In this document: one piece after another, positions 1 to 12,728 of the stretch
How positions within the stretch are numbered: the first letter of the stretch is position 1
How the letters are laid out: the number at the start of each line of letters is the position of its first letter
NCBI RefSeq assembly: GCF_905475395.1
Contig: NC_058340.1
Coordinates: 54,848,181 to 54,912,180 of the forward strand
Reading direction: 5' to 3'
Source of the DNA: Chrysoperla carnea
Taxonomy: Eukaryota; Arthropoda; Insecta; Neuroptera; Chrysopidae
DNA: 64,000 nt
The notes under the pieces: model-generated
Database searches by the model: none
What the model was told of the DNA's origin: nothing
The model's input: only the letters and a program-made list of their open reading frames with translations
Position numbers and translations under genes: made by a program

Positions 1-2170
1 ATTAAGGAGGAAGAAAAACATCAAAAACTACCCCCAAAATGGATACTTCAAATTTATGTCAAAACGAATTTATATTTAAAAATGTAGGCTTCCGTTTTGA
101 TAGTAGCTTAAATCTTCAATTTATTGGACTAATACAGCACAAGCAATAGATAATTTATTCGGACTTACAAAATTTCTCGACTCGCTAAAAATTTACCTTG
201 AGTTGTTTAAAAAGATGTAAAATATTATGTCAAAGCTAATGTCACGTGGAGAAATAGAAAATTGGCAAATGTAAAATCAAAACTTAAAAACTTTTCTTTC
301 AATATCTTGAATGTTTTCATTTTTTATTAGACTTCCTAGCATCAAAATTGGAGAGCTACTTTTTATGATAAGTACCTTTATTCATATTACTATATAAGCT
401 GATACGCAAGATGCCTTAGATTTTACCAGTTTTTCACAGAAAATTCTAAAATTAAAAAATAACGAGATATGACTGTTGTTTTTCTGTAAAAATAACAGTT
501 TCTAAGATATAATTCATTGAATATCGCATTTTGTTCATTCGCAATTGAAATCGAATTAGTAAACGTTTAATAATGAAAAAATGAAATATTATTTGATAAA
601 AACTCATAGGTCTTACTGAGTTTGTAACGAGATTTTTAAAATGAGCTGTTGCAGATGTCTGAAAAATAATAACTAATTTTTCGGAGACAAATCGTTATAT
701 TCAATGAGCCATACCTCGGATAGTATTATTTTTACAGGAAGAAAAAGCAAGCGTATTTGAGCTTTTGTGTATATAAGCTTAATAAACTATGTTAACAAGA
801 AAAAATTACTTATTGTAAAAATTAACAGCCAAATGTTTTTTAATTAAATTATAAATCCAAATGTGTAGAATTACGTCAGGTAATCAAACGATCCACGTGA
901 CAGCAACATTGATATGTTTATTTTACGTCCTTGGAAACATCTATAATGAAAATTCCAACAAATTTTTCACCACGTATTTCTTGGACTAATATTCCAACAA
1001 AATATACATTATACCTTTATAAAATTATTTTACAAAACGCAAAATTAACATAATATGGATAATTATAATTGCTTATGTATGAATAATTACTTTTTATCAT
1101 GCTTTTATTGTTCAAGACATTATCACAGCTATTAATAGGCTTTTGTCCTCTAAGAATAAATCGGATGGATAAGAATTTCCAATGATTAATCATGTTGTGT
1201 AGATAACAAAACACAGAATTATTTTTTATAAAAAATAAAGATTATTATTATTTTTAGAAAATAAATTCAGTAATATTAGGTATTCAGTCATGTGACAGTA
1301 AACACCAATCAGAAAGTGTTACGTCACGCCATGCCAAACGCTTTAAATGTTGTTAACATTTTAATAGAACGAAGCAGGTTACTTTATTGTCATACACAAG
1401 AATGTACTGTTTTCATTCTACACTGTTTTCGAAATAAATTTGAATTGATTTTTGAAAATGCAAAATAATTAATACAAATAGTGTTTTTTTGAGGCAATAG
1501 ATCATTTTGGGGCAATTTTTAAAAATCAATTGTCATATCCTCTTAACAATCAAGAAGGAAATATTCGGAATTCAGCTGTCCTAAGATTTACATCCGAAAT
1601 CGTTTCCACCTGTCTTACCATAATAGCTTACTTGACAAGATTAAGAGGTGTAAGAATTATTAAAGAATAATGATTATATAACTTACTTTTAAGTAAAATA
1701 TAAAATAAAATAAGGGTAGAAAAGAAAACTTTACACATGAAATTCATACGAAATTTAATCATAAGAAAATCTATGAGGAATATTGAAATTGAAAATGCAA
1801 CAATGTTTTCTGAAAATCTTTAAATAAGCTTTAAAATCAAATAATTTCTCTATTTTATATTTTACAAAAAGAATAAAAGTATAATAAATATAAAATATAA
1901 AAGTAATCCATTTTAAATGGGATAAATTTATATATCCCTACCTAAGTTACAACACTTATCGCCTATATCCAAAAGAATATTTTATATACCTTTTTCCAGT
2001 TATCTTTAAACTCTTAAAAAATATTTTAATATAAAATATTTTCCATTTAAAATGATAGAACTTTAAACTAGAATTACACAACTTATGTACGAGTTACCAT
2101 AAACAAAATTTTGATTGGAAAGTGTAATTTATGGTAAAGTGTATTTTATGGCAATATACACTAGTAAAGT
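1..2170. other. AT-rich non-coding DNA, nothing recognised
   Basis: No exon-like or transposon-like coding sequence was found on either strand; the short open frames have no recognisable motif. It could be intergenic DNA or an upstream intron of the KCNQ gene, because the N-terminal KCNQ exons are not seen in the window. Confidence 0.5.
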
Positions 2171-2174
2171 TAGA

Positions 2175-2445
2175 TCCTAGGTGGGCGAGCGATCTAAGAC
2201 GTTAAGCGTTGGCGGCAGTGTAAGCAATTAAAATTAGAGTAACGGGGCGGCGGGGCGGTAGAATTGATCACATTGTAGTCGCTTGGATAAGAACGAAGTA
2301 ACCGATTCCACCCACATCAAAAATGTAATTGTATATTTGAATGTAATTTAATAAATAAAGATTAACAAATAATGATGTGAGTGGTCTCAGTTATAGGCAT
2401 ATACGTCAGCGAAACGGAAGTTAAACCTTATTATTATTATTATTA
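2175..2445 (+). mobile_element. tRNA-derived SINE, copy 1, degraded head
   Basis: The body and 3' end match the SINE at 21972-22278 (which lies in the opposite orientation). Shared landmarks are a degraded box A (GGGCGAGCGATCTAAG), GGATAAGAACGAAG, CCACCCACATCAAAA, AACAAATAATGATGTG, GAAACGGAAGTTAAACC and an (ATT)n tail. The head is rearranged and box B is missing, so it is an old copy unlikely to be transcribed. No clear target duplication was seen. Confidence 0.75.
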
Positions 2446-2525
2446 AAATATTTTTGACGGGTGACCTTTGCGCTATCTCATGTTTTATTTTTTCTAAAAT
2501 GGTTGTTTACCTGAAATTTTATGAG

Positions 2526-2834
2526 ATGGTAGACATTTTTGAGTAGGTGTTTGAGGCATTAAAAAAATTTGTCAGATACCTCTCCCATAACATCTTAATA
2601 CAAAAATGCAGACCTGGCTGGAGGGTAAGCTGTATCTTTAAAGTCCCTATATTATCAAACATATAAAATTTTTGGTTGCTTAAAATATCTTTGAAGCAAC
2701 TTGTATTTTTATTTAAAATAAACTCAAATATTGAAAAATGAAGAAAATAAACAAGCCAGGCCATTTGTGAGGAATTTTAACGTTACAAGACGAATTTTCA
2801 GAATGCTTCAAACACCTACCCAAAAATATCTACA
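2526..2834. mobile_element. MITE-like element with ~34-bp terminal inverted repeats
   Basis: The left end (2527-2560) and the reverse complement of the right end (2801-2834) match at most positions; the shared core is GTAGGTGTTTGA(A/G)GCATT. The roughly 240-bp interior has no coding sequence I recognise. The THAP-type coding remnant at 2900 starts only about 65 bp beyond the right repeat, so the two may belong to one decayed transposon, but this is inference. Confidence 0.65.
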
Positions 2835-2899
2835 AGTTTTTGGGCAAAAAACGTCATTTGACAAGTTGAATTAAATAATGATTTAATAATATTCAATAA

Positions 2900-3055
2900 A
2901 TGAGTAAAAAACGATCGAATCGAAAGTGTTGTGTTGTAAATTGTGAAAGCACACTCTGTAATAATCCAGAATTGAAATTTTACCGTTTTCCTGGTTATTC
3001 TTATGAATTAGAGAGGAAAAAAAACGAGTTGGCGTTCTACTTTACTAGCGTATAG
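2900..3055 (+). pseudogene. THAP zinc-finger N-terminal remnant
   Basis: An ATG opens a 51-codon frame with the start of a THAP domain: a basic N-terminus, CCVVNC near residues 10-15, then KFYRFP near residues 26-31, as in the conserved F-x-FP motif. The frame ends at TAG 3053-3055. A run of eight As at about 3017-3024 sits just before the expected THAP tryptophan, and a one-base shift there exposes a Trp-containing frame, so a frameshift is likely. The distal C-x2-H zinc ligands are not visible. THAP domains occur in P-type transposases and in host DNA-binding proteins. The adjacent inverted repeats favour a transposon source. A real first exon of a THAP gene is possible but less likely. Confidence 0.55.
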
Positions 3056-5140
3056 GTGCGTGACTCCAACAGTTTTTATCATATGAGCTGTATGAGCTCC
3101 AAATAATTGGCACTTCAAACAATGGATGTCACTACAGAAGTAAGTTTCTAAATTAAATAACATAGGCAATGACGACTGTTGTATGTAAACATATATTTCT
3201 ATAGAAAAGTCTATTTTTTCTGGGGAAATTGCTTAGAGTAGAATTTGCTTATATCCTCAAAGCAATTTGTCTATTCTCGAAAATTGAACAAACGATAACG
3301 AAATTCTATCCTCGTTAAAGAAATTCTTTCCTCGATAACGCAAATTTCTTTGGAAATATCAATTAATATAAATAATTTTTCGTCGATTTATTCATACTGA
3401 TTAAAATAATAGTTGATTTATTCTGTGTGGAATATTACAAAAAGAACAAACCGATTAATTACTGCGCATCGTTTTAGGCGTAAATAATACGATTGCATAT
3501 GATATAGCACCTCTTGAAATTCATGAAAATGGGAACTTTGGCATAGAATATCTCGAAAACGACACTTTAGCGAGTCTGTGCTCATTGAGTCATTTGTTTA
3601 GAATGACAAGAAAAACAATTTTCCCAAAATTTTGACTGCATTTGACTGAAAGCCATTTTCCATATATTGTCCTATGGTTCCTTCTCTTAATAAGTTTTTA
3701 GGATTTCTCATAAACAATTTGTTAAGATAAAAATTATTTTTCTATCATTTGAAATGAAAAACCCTTGAAAAACAAATCAAAACTTAAATAATATACATAA
3801 AACTAGATTTTGAAAACGTTAGAATAATTTAATATTTAAACTAATATTTATTTTTAAAACATAATACTTTATATAAACTGGTTGCAATATAAATTATTGT
3901 ATTGAAATTTGAACAATCGTAGGTATAATAAATCTATCCCGCATATTAAATCAACTCAACGAGCAGTGTTAGTGTTTATTTATATAACTAACAATAATCC
4001 TAGAATCAAAATCCGAATTTACAACTGTACTCGACAACGTTTTAGATAAATTGCATACTCATACGTAATAAACTTAATTTTAACCTTTCTAGATAAGAGG
4101 AACCGCATCATTCGTAAATGATAAACTTGACTAATAGTCGCAGAAACGAAGCATTGAGGAAATTTGAACAGTAAGACGAATTTGAATGAGGTTTTCTGCA
4201 TTCGATTGGTTATAGCGTCAGGAAATTTTGTGACTTAAATTGATTTATAAGAAATTAAAAATTGCATAAATAATATGCATTTTATAATAGCATTTAAATT
4301 CACCATAAAAATACTAAATTCACAATTCGGTTAATAGAGATGAAAATGATTCCAAACTTGTTACTCGGGGATTTAATATCGCAAAATTGGTATCCGACGT
4401 ATCTTGTGCCCGATTAATGATGAGGTATCCCCGTCGCCTGTTGGAGTTTTGGGAAAATTCTGTATATAATCAGCCCAAACTCGTTATTCGAATGTTTTTG
4501 GTGGGATATAAATATGTATACTATGGCACAACGGTATCATAACGCAACATGTTTCACACCCCAATTTACCTAAAATGCCCCTACCCCCATCGATTTTGGC
4601 GGAAGGCGCTTTCTTCAATAAGTTACAGTTATCACTCTAGGGAACAGTATCATAGAATGAATTTGAAGCTTGAAAAACCTACACGTTCCTCACACAGGCA
4701 TCCACCTCTTTGGGAGTTCAGTAACAGTTTCAATTAATATTTTATTGACTCCAGGTTAATGACACTTCTTTTTCCTGCTTACACTTTGCTTATCTATACT
4801 TGATAATCCACAAAAAACAAGAACATTATTGTAAAATTTACTTCATACATTTTAGCTTGGTCAATCCAATGTATCAAGATATATCATGTTATTAGATTCA
4901 AGATAAAGCATTTTGCGTATTTGAAATCTTATCTCTTTGAAATTTAACGTAATCCTTAAAACTAAAATATGGTATAACAACTTACGCATCAATAACCAAC
5001 GATTTTTCATATGTATAATTTATAAAACAATTTGCAATTGCCCGCTTGTAAATAGATAATTAGAAGAATCAGAATGTTTTATATCTTTTTGCAAGAAACA
5101 ATTATTTTTAGTTTATTTAAAAATAAGACCACATTAACAA
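3056..5140. other. Non-coding DNA, nothing recognised
   Basis: AT-rich sequence with only short open frames that lack recognisable motifs on either strand. The segment around 4360-4740 is somewhat less AT-rich but gives no recognisable protein. Confidence 0.5.
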
Positions 5141-5149
5141 CCAACCTCC

Positions 5150-5395
5150 AGCCTACCTATCTTACTTGACTTATTTCCTTTATCTCCTATGGGAATATAG
5201 GGCATCCAGAACAGCTCTCCACCCATCCCTGTCTCCAGCAAGCGCCTTCAGCTCTCCCCAAGTCTTGTTCACTTCCTTCACTACTTCTCTCTCAATTCCT
5301 TCACCATGTTTCTCAAGGTTTTCCTTTTCTTCTCTCTCTCTTTGCGGATTCCAATCTAGAGCCCCCCTTTACCCTAACCACCTACAACCTACCTG
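5150..5395 (-). mobile_element. LINE fragment, 3' end of the reverse-transcriptase ORF
   Basis: The minus strand of this GC-richer island encodes TWGELKALAGDRDGWR followed by AVLDAL, the tail found at the C-terminus of many insect non-LTR retrotransposon polyproteins (TWxELKxLAxDRxxWRxLVxAL). It is followed by a stop and purine-rich sequence. Upstream in that strand the frame is broken. Only the extreme 3' part survives, as expected for a 5'-truncated LINE copy. The clade cannot be set from this fragment. Confidence 0.6.
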
Positions 5396-5693
5396 CATTC
5401 TATTAAAATACTCTCATTTCTATACAAGTTAATATCAATATCTTTCGAGAAACACGGAATGACTCGAGGTACACTTGACCCAAGGTAAACTATGTGTTAC
5501 CCTGTACATTCAATACAATGGTAGTAATACCAACATTATAGTAATATTTATTAATAATAACTAGAGTGAAATAATGGTAAATTAATAACAAATTTATTGT
5601 AGCCAACATAACAAATTATTCACATGAATTATTATTCACGTTTATTAAAACCTCGTAACTAACTAAATAAATATTACATTAGGATTAAAAGGG

Positions 5694-5724
5694 ATGTATG
5701 TATGTATGTATGTATGTATGTATA
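5694..5724. repeat. (ATGT)n microsatellite
   Basis: About seven and a half perfect ATGT units in a row. A methionine/tyrosine/valine/cysteine-rich open frame that begins here is a by-product of the repeat. Confidence 0.9.
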
Positions 5725-6437
5725 TTTGTTGGATAGATCATGTGAATGAAAATGTGGTGGCTGATGAAGAATGTGGTGGGGGTGGGTGGACATTACAGAG
5801 TGGTAGGTGGTGCTTTAGTCATTATATGATGGTGGTACTAACTGGTACTAAATACCATTTACAATATTATACTTTGCTGCACTCTATTTTATATAGATAT
5901 AATAATATAACAGATGTTTTTTTTATTAAGTTTTGTTGTTAAATGTCTTTAATTGACCTTTTTCTGTGGTCATATTTTATCTACCATAATATTTAACTTA
6001 AATGCAGCCATAATTATGGTCTTACAATCGACCATGGTAAACCCGGCCTACCATATATACGTGCATACCAGTACGATTTGATAACAATACGTGATGTAAA
6101 AGAATTGAGTGTTTTTTTTTTTATGAAGTAAGAACCTTCAGACCACCAACTTTCTATTTCTTCGGAGAAAAGCTTTGGGCAATTTTTGTGTACGGTGTAT
6201 GACGAACAACGGGCAGAACTATTTTTGCATTTTTACCCGACTGCATACCTTTGCACATATCTTATATGTATATAATAAATTTCGATTTTGGCCCCAATTT
6301 CCTAGATCAATTTTTGTATTATATAAATACGTATTTTGACTACCAAATAGTCATCATCAGTATAAAGCGGCTATAAATAACGTAAGTTATTTCTTGCCAA
6401 TTTGTTGACATCTAAACATGAGTATTTTGATGTGTCT

Positions 6438-6539
6438 ACAATTTGTACTTTCCAAGTACAAATTTGCGTGTGACAAATTGTTACACGCAATTACAATTTG
6501 TACTTTTCAAGTACAAATTTGCGTGTGACAAATTGTTAC
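6438..6539. repeat. Two-copy tandem repeat (~55-bp period) with an internal palindrome
   Basis: Units starting at 6438 and 6493 share about 47 nearly identical bases (ACAATTTGTACTT through GACAAATTGTTAC). Each unit contains the interrupted palindrome TTTGTACTT-(T)C-AAGTACAAA, so either can form a stem of about 9 bp. Confidence 0.8.
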
Positions 6540-6989
6540 GTCGTTTCCTACGACATCGATCAGGTGATGAATATTTTGCCGCAATGAGCGTAGATCACGT
6601 GATCTTTTTTGGCCAATTTCATCAACTGATTTCAACACATAAAACAAAAACTTCAAATCCAAGTGTAAAATACTATCATCCAGAAAATCTTTCTGTCAAC
6701 TTACGGTATACACAAACATATTTATTTTTATAATAATTTACATCCAATCTCGATCCGTTTAACATTGTGGTTATATATCCACATTTTTATTATTATTAAT
6801 TTTATCATATTAATCTTGATTACCCTTTTTTTATATTCAAACATTAATAAAATGAATTATAAGAAATTTCTATTAGCTTAATAGAATTAAGTCTCTTTTT
6901 TTGTAATAGTGATACCCACTTTTTCTTTTTATGAAACTTTTAATAATTTTTTTTATAAATATTCTTTATTCCCTTTATGTCACAGGAGA

Positions 6990-7515
6990 ATATCAAATTG
7001 CCCAACAATTCAAATTTCCAACTTGCCCAAACCCTGCTTTTGTTAATAATATACCGATTAATCTCGATAAGTTTTTTTTATCACTTCCGGAAAAGAATTC
7101 TCACTGAACGTGCAGAAATTGAAGTTGGTTTTTTAAAATCTTTACTAGTATGCAAGATATGAACATTTAATATTCCTAATTAAACAAAGAGTAAGATATC
7201 CACTATTGACGTCATACGTGAGTATCGCTATAGATATTACATATAAAACTTGTTTTGCTAAAAGAAGAGAGGAAACCTTTGAATACAATCTTTGATTGCT
7301 TATAACTTCTTTGTGCTTTAATCAATTTTAATTTCAATTTCAAATTTTGTCATGGTATCAAGTCTAATTTTACATTTTTATGGGTAATATGGCCAATTCG
7401 ACATCAGGCTTATTGATTGACAGTACATATATAACGTCAAAAGAAATTTGCAATTTTTCTAACCATTTTCCAATAATTTTTGTAATAATACAGCGTCGAA
7501 TAAACAAAAGCACTA
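6990..7515. repeat. Dispersed repeat, copy related to ~37650-37910
   Basis: The start (TCAAATTTCCAACTTGCCCA onward) and end (TTTTTGTAATAATACAG, GTCGAATAAA) match the region 37665-37910 in the same order. The two copies differ by large internal indels. The type of element is unknown. Confidence 0.5.
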
Positions 7516-7529
7516 GTACTAGTAAACCG

Positions 7530-7725
7530 GCTAACATGCTTTGACTACTGGCTGGGAGGTTGCGGATTCGAATTTAGGCAGTGGCAGTGTGAACAAAAAA
7601 GTTAATTGGGTGGTAAATGGATCACACTGTCGTCGATCATAATTATTAAAAATGATGATGTGGGTGGCCTCAGTTATAGACGAGGTCTGAGAAACGGAGG
7701 TTAAATCCCATTATTATTCATTACT
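7530..7725 (+). mobile_element. tRNA-derived SINE, copy 2, truncated
   Basis: It contains the box-B-like GGTTGCGGATTCGAAT, then GGCAGTGGCAGTGTGAAC, GATGATGTGGGTGGCCTCAG and GAAACGGAGGTTAAATCCCA, ending in ATT repeats. These match the SINE at 21972-22278. Box A is degraded and part of the body is deleted. Confidence 0.75.
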
Positions 7726-8300
7726 GTTATTTATTATTTACTAGTACTTGTATCCTCCAAGGATTGGCGCGAACCAGAATAAACTTCGTATGTAAAATCA
7801 TCATCACTTGATTTGAGTTTTTTGATTATTTACATCTTGCCCGCTTCTTCCATCTGGTTCTTCCCCTCTCCACTATACATTAACTTTACAAAATTGTGGC
7901 AATATTTATGGACGTATATATCAAAATACTTTGAGAGAGCACATATGCATACTAAAATTAATTAACTTATGAGTTTGTTTGAGAGATTTAGTTGTAGGTG
8001 TATTTATATACGTTCCTACACATAAACAGCAAATTTTAAAGCTAATCACATTACTTAATAAAATGTACTTTTACAAACATAAAAGATAACTTCATTGAAT
8101 GTTCTATGTCCGAGAACCGTATCTCTGTATTGATCAATCTATCAACACTATCAGAAGGTCAATGAATACGGTATTGGAAGGATACAAACTAAAGCTTCAT
8201 GATAAAGCTTCGGCTGTGTCGGCTTTCGGTTTCATACATTTGTACTGGACGAGTAATTATACATTAATGTAGTATTAGTAAAGTGCCAAACATGTTTGTT

Positions 8301-8923
8301 TTTAACCAACTTCAAACAAAAAAGGAGGAGCTTATCAATTCGACTGTATTTTTTTAGTGTTATCTCAGAACATTCGACTGGGTGAACCGATTTTGATTAT
8401 CTATTTGAAAGCTCGTGCTTTCCTTGTGGTCCCATTTCATTTTGATCCAGTTCTGACAACGGCATCAACCAGAAAACCATAAAAGTCTTAAATTTGCATT
8501 AAGTATGCACGACAAGAGGGCGAATAACTCAATATCACGCCAACCGATGTCGATGATTCTTTTTTTAGTGACAAATTAGTTAGTGTATTTCAGACTCACT
8601 AAAAATCACATAATAAAAAAAACTTTTAACAAAAAGAAAACCGACTTCAAAAGAAAAATTTTTCCAAAACAAATTAATATGCACTAAAAAGTAAAAAAAA
8701 TAACGATAATATAATGTTAAAATTATTTTTGGAGTCGGTATCAGCCAAGCTTATGTAGCACTGTTCTGTCAGAGTTGCTTCCTTGGCTGACACCGACTCC
8801 AAAATTAAAAATAGTTTTAACTACATTATATTATCGTCATTTTTTTACTTTTTAGTGCATATTAATTTGTCTTGGAAAAGATTTTCTTTTGAAGTCGATT
8901 TTCTATTTGTTAAAAGTTTTTTT
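8301..8923. mobile_element. Hairpin-bearing transposable element, copy 1 of 3
   Basis: The first half (8301-8610) matches 57362-57690 and part of 26497-26883. The second half (8614-8923) is a long inverted repeat with arms of about 130 bp around a 45-bp loop. The arms carry AAAACCGACTTCAAAAG outside and GGAGTCGGTATCAGCC near the loop. The ends carry the same CCGACTTC motif in opposite orientation, suggesting terminal inverted repeats. No coding capacity was seen. Non-autonomous foldback/MITE type; the superfamily is not determined. Confidence 0.75.
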
Positions 8924-9364
8924 ATGTCATTTGGATTTTGATACTTGTTAACAGAGTTTTTATTAATTAAAAAAAATTATAAAAAGTCTGACTGCATGAA
9001 TATCATACTATTTTCAATTTTTCAACGATTTTCAGTTGGTCATAAATAATTGTATTAAAAATAATATTTTGTTCATATTCTGTAAATACTGCTGCAAGTA
9101 GAATACAAAATGTATTCCTTTGTTATAGCAACATTTACAAACCAAGAATACCAACTTATTGTTGTGGTAAAATTTAAAACAGCATTTATATTTTGTTTTG
9201 ATGCTGAATGCATTTACGGGTATTATAATAATGGGTTGAATAAATACGTACATACAACGTTATTACATTTATAATTTATTTATTTTGCACTTTAGGATAT
9301 ATACTTGGAAGAACAGATGGACGCAGGCAACTAAACAAAGATACAAAAACATAATAAACAATAG

Positions 9365-9420
9365 CTATATAATATACTAGCATGATATCCGCCTGCTTCG
9401 CTGAGTATTTTCCATTTAAA
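9365..9420. repeat. Short dispersed repeat, shared with 17740-17795
   Basis: TATACTAGCATGATATCCGC and the following GCTTCGCTGAGT resemble TATACTAGAATGGTACCCAC and GCATCGCTGGGT at 17742-17775, both followed by AAAAGTAAA. This looks like the end of a dispersed element whose body has diverged. Confidence 0.4.
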
Positions 9421-9665
9421 AGTAAATTCCACCACGTTATAGCATTCACCTCCCTTTCCCTCACTTATACCCCTTCCATAACACTCCGAATACTTTTTCT
9501 TACGATTGAACTCTAAATAAATTAACACCTTATGACTCATGTATCTTATAAGATGCTCATGTAATCAAATTTAATTGACTTTGCTCATCATATATTTTAA
9601 ATTGGCAGTACAAAGTCGGTGTGATACTAAAGTCGTGTGAGTGCGAGCCCTGTAGTCCACACGAC

Positions 9666-10125
9666 TAACTTCCCAGAGGGGGGGAAACATTAAAAAAAGG
9701 TCCTCTTAGCTTTCATAGATTACTCTTCGAATATGCACTACAGCTTATGTTGGAATGACCATTATCTCCATAGACAAATGATGTGTTTTATCCACTTTTC
9801 AGATTCTGTTTATTCAGTTTTTTCCAGTTTATTTTATTACCATTAAAAAATAGCTTAACTTATTCTGCTGAAAGCTCTTAAAGTTCTTAAATACGCGATT
9901 ACGCGTCGAATAAGGCACGTGCCAGTCACGTGTTAATGTCATAACTAGTTCGCGACTTAATCGAGGTGAAATAATCCGAACGAACATACGCACATGCGTA
10001 CACACACACAGACATCACATTGAAAGGATTTGAACCGGATATTGCGGCCTTGAAGCCCCGGAAATATGTAAAACTGGAGATTTTTAAAATCAGCCCCATT
10101 AGATTAACTTCCTCTGGGAAGTTAA
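9666..10125. repeat. Inverted-repeat-ended element with a terminal hairpin
   Basis: The left end has TAACTTCCCAGAGG (9666-9679) and the right end its reverse complement CCTCTGGGAAGTTA (10111-10124). The right end is itself a perfect hairpin, TTAACTTCC-TCTG-GGAAGTTAA (10104-10125). The interior includes a short CA-rich tract and a GC-richer patch (9990-10070). No protein motif was recognised. The element class is unknown. Confidence 0.6.
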
Positions 10126-12728
10126 AAATGATTTTAAAAATGGGTGTCTTTTTAAGTTGATATATGCTTGAAACTCGAAAATTTACATTTATCGATAAAA
10201 ATGCTTCAAGCGAATAATTTTGGGTTTGTAGGCGCACATCTTACGCAGGCATTAAACTTGACTTGGTTTTCAATCTCAATGAAAAAAACTTTTCTATCAA
10301 AAATTTATATTTTTGAAACTATTACGCGTTCAATGTTGCACTACAGATACAAATAATGGATAATTTTTTCTTGAACTAAATTACAGCTGCAATTTTTTTC
10401 TATAAATAAGTTTATTATCACGTACCGAATGTAAATGCACAAAATCCTTACAAATTTGGAGGGTGGGAGTCCCATAAATTCAATCCCATCGACTGACAAC
10501 GGTACATCTGTTTTTTAGCCAAATTTTCTTCAAAATAATCCAAACACCATTCTGATTTTTCCAGATTTAAAAAAAAAAATACCAAACGTATAAAACTCCT
10601 ATATAACTTTTTTTTGTGTTCGTAATTAAAAAAATTTTATTATAGAATCTGTTAAAAATTTCTAACAATGTATTGTCGAATATTTTTTAGATAATATCTA
10701 GCATTTCTTTGAATAAAACTGTTGGCTAAAAGCTAGTATACGTGTAGACATTATAAAAACTGACGAACTTAAAGCTTGGATAATTTGCCATTCATCTAAT
10801 GTTTACATTGTTTTATTAACACAACACAGTATGACTAAACAGATGAAAATTTTCGAATAGAACTATTTTTTCGAATAGAAATTCTGTCTATCAACATTAT
10901 GAAATAAACAAAAACAAACAAAAAAAAAACTCCATTTGTATAATATTCTGTGTATTTATTGTTATTGTTCATTTAGTGTTCTGTATATGTATTTGACTTG
11001 TTGATTCTTTATTGTTCCCAAAAATATACAAGCACGCATATACTCAAATATGTCTAGAAAGTTACCCAAGGCAATTGTACATTTTTCATCAAAAATAAAC
11101 TGCAAAACTGATTTAAAGTGCATCGAACCAATGAAAAGGAAATGATAGCCAAAAAAAGCTGATAAAGAAAGCCAAAAGAAACGCATATACACCGTGAAAC
11201 GAGCCAGAACCATTTTCGGGGTACCGAAAAGAAAGATTATAATTATCATAAAGGACCTTATGGTACATGTGTCCTACCGCTTCTGGGTGTTTATACTCAT
11301 GGTCAAGACCATGAAAAAGCAGTTATAATCAGAGTGTTTGCAACTGGGGAAAAGTTATTTTAGGATACTTGATCTCTCTCAGGGAACGATGTCACCAAGA
11401 GGTAGAAACTGGAGCATGAATTATATGTGAATGTGTAAGCTTATTTCTCAAACGACACTTTTATTTGGGATGTTATTATCTGCACTCAAGTTAAAGAATT
11501 CCCATCCAGGAATATATAATTAAAGGTGCAGGAAGCAAAGGATTCGCAATAGATCGAACTGGTCTATTATCGTTTAATTCTTATATAGCTAAACGACTAA
11601 TTCTTGTGTATATATATCAGCAAACTCGGGCTCCAACTATTTTTATGCAAATTTAGTTTGCGGGGAGTTTCGATGGTGAAAAATACATCTAGCTAGGTTT
11701 CATTTTTTAGAAAACGTCGATTCATCTCGGAAACTTTAATCTAGGGTTTACCAAAAAAACGAGTAAAGCTAGGTCATCCAGGTACGTTGATCTAATCTAC
11801 ACAAAGCAATGATTATGAAAATAATCTAGGTCTGCAAATTTCTGGTAATTTGTGCAGTTCTGCAAAGAAAAATTCATAAATGAGGTAAAATAACTGTTAA
11901 GAGAATAGAAAATTTTAAAAATGAAACATAATTGTTATTGTTAAAGAACTTTTTCCATCAAATTTTTTAGTTTTAATTATAAAATTAGCTAAGAATAATG
12001 CTAAAAAATGTGCAACAAGTTCTGTACTCAATGTTCTTATTTTTTTTAAGATTTTCTAGAAGTGTTCATTTAAAGGTTTCCCTTAAAAAATTCAAACAAA
12101 AACATTGCGTATTTTCCCAAATAGAAAGATAATTTTTTATTAAAGAAGTTTTTCTCATTTCTAAATCAAACGAATCAATTTTCTACATTTTCCATTCAGG
12201 AATTACGTAAATGCAGGCCAAATTTGCACTGTGCCCTTAAATTGAACTCCCAGCGCCCGTTGCAACATACGAAACCAAAGTGGTTTTTCTTTTATTTCTT
12301 ATCTTTACATATATCAATCATTTTCTCAAATCTTTCTCATTTCCAGACGGTATTAAGGTATTCTCGTGGATTAGTTTCGTATGTAGTTCAATTGGATTTA
12401 GAATAAGAAATATCTAGATTTGAATATTTTTAACCAATAGATACTCGAAAATAAAGTCCTTCAGTATTATAATAAAATCTCGTGTTAAAAACAGGCAGCT
12501 TTGTAGATCAAGCATATACATTTTGTAACATAACGATATAAACAAAATATATTATACATACTAAAACAAATTTTTACAATCTTTTGTGTGTGCTTTCATT
12601 GAAATTTTATTTCTACCATTATGAAAACATTTATAAACAGTACGTTCACAATTCGAGTGTCACAATCACCCATATTCACCCGCGATACTAGGCTCCCTAC
12701 ACTATATTAAATATTTCTTTTATTGACA
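10126..12728. other. Non-coding DNA, nothing recognised
   Basis: AT-rich, with no recognisable exon, RNA gene or repeat on either strand. The KCNQ exon before S1 was looked for here (the conserved N-terminal motif leading into S1) and not found. Confidence 0.5.

Noticed and set aside
5166..5432. Ser/Phe-rich + strand open frame of 88 codons
   Set aside because: Complement of the minus-strand LINE C-terminal sequence; the Ser/Phe richness comes from purine-rich sequence on the other strand.
6590..6602. GATCACGTGATC palindrome as an E-box promoter element
   Set aside because: An isolated palindrome in sequence this large has little meaning without a nearby transcription start.
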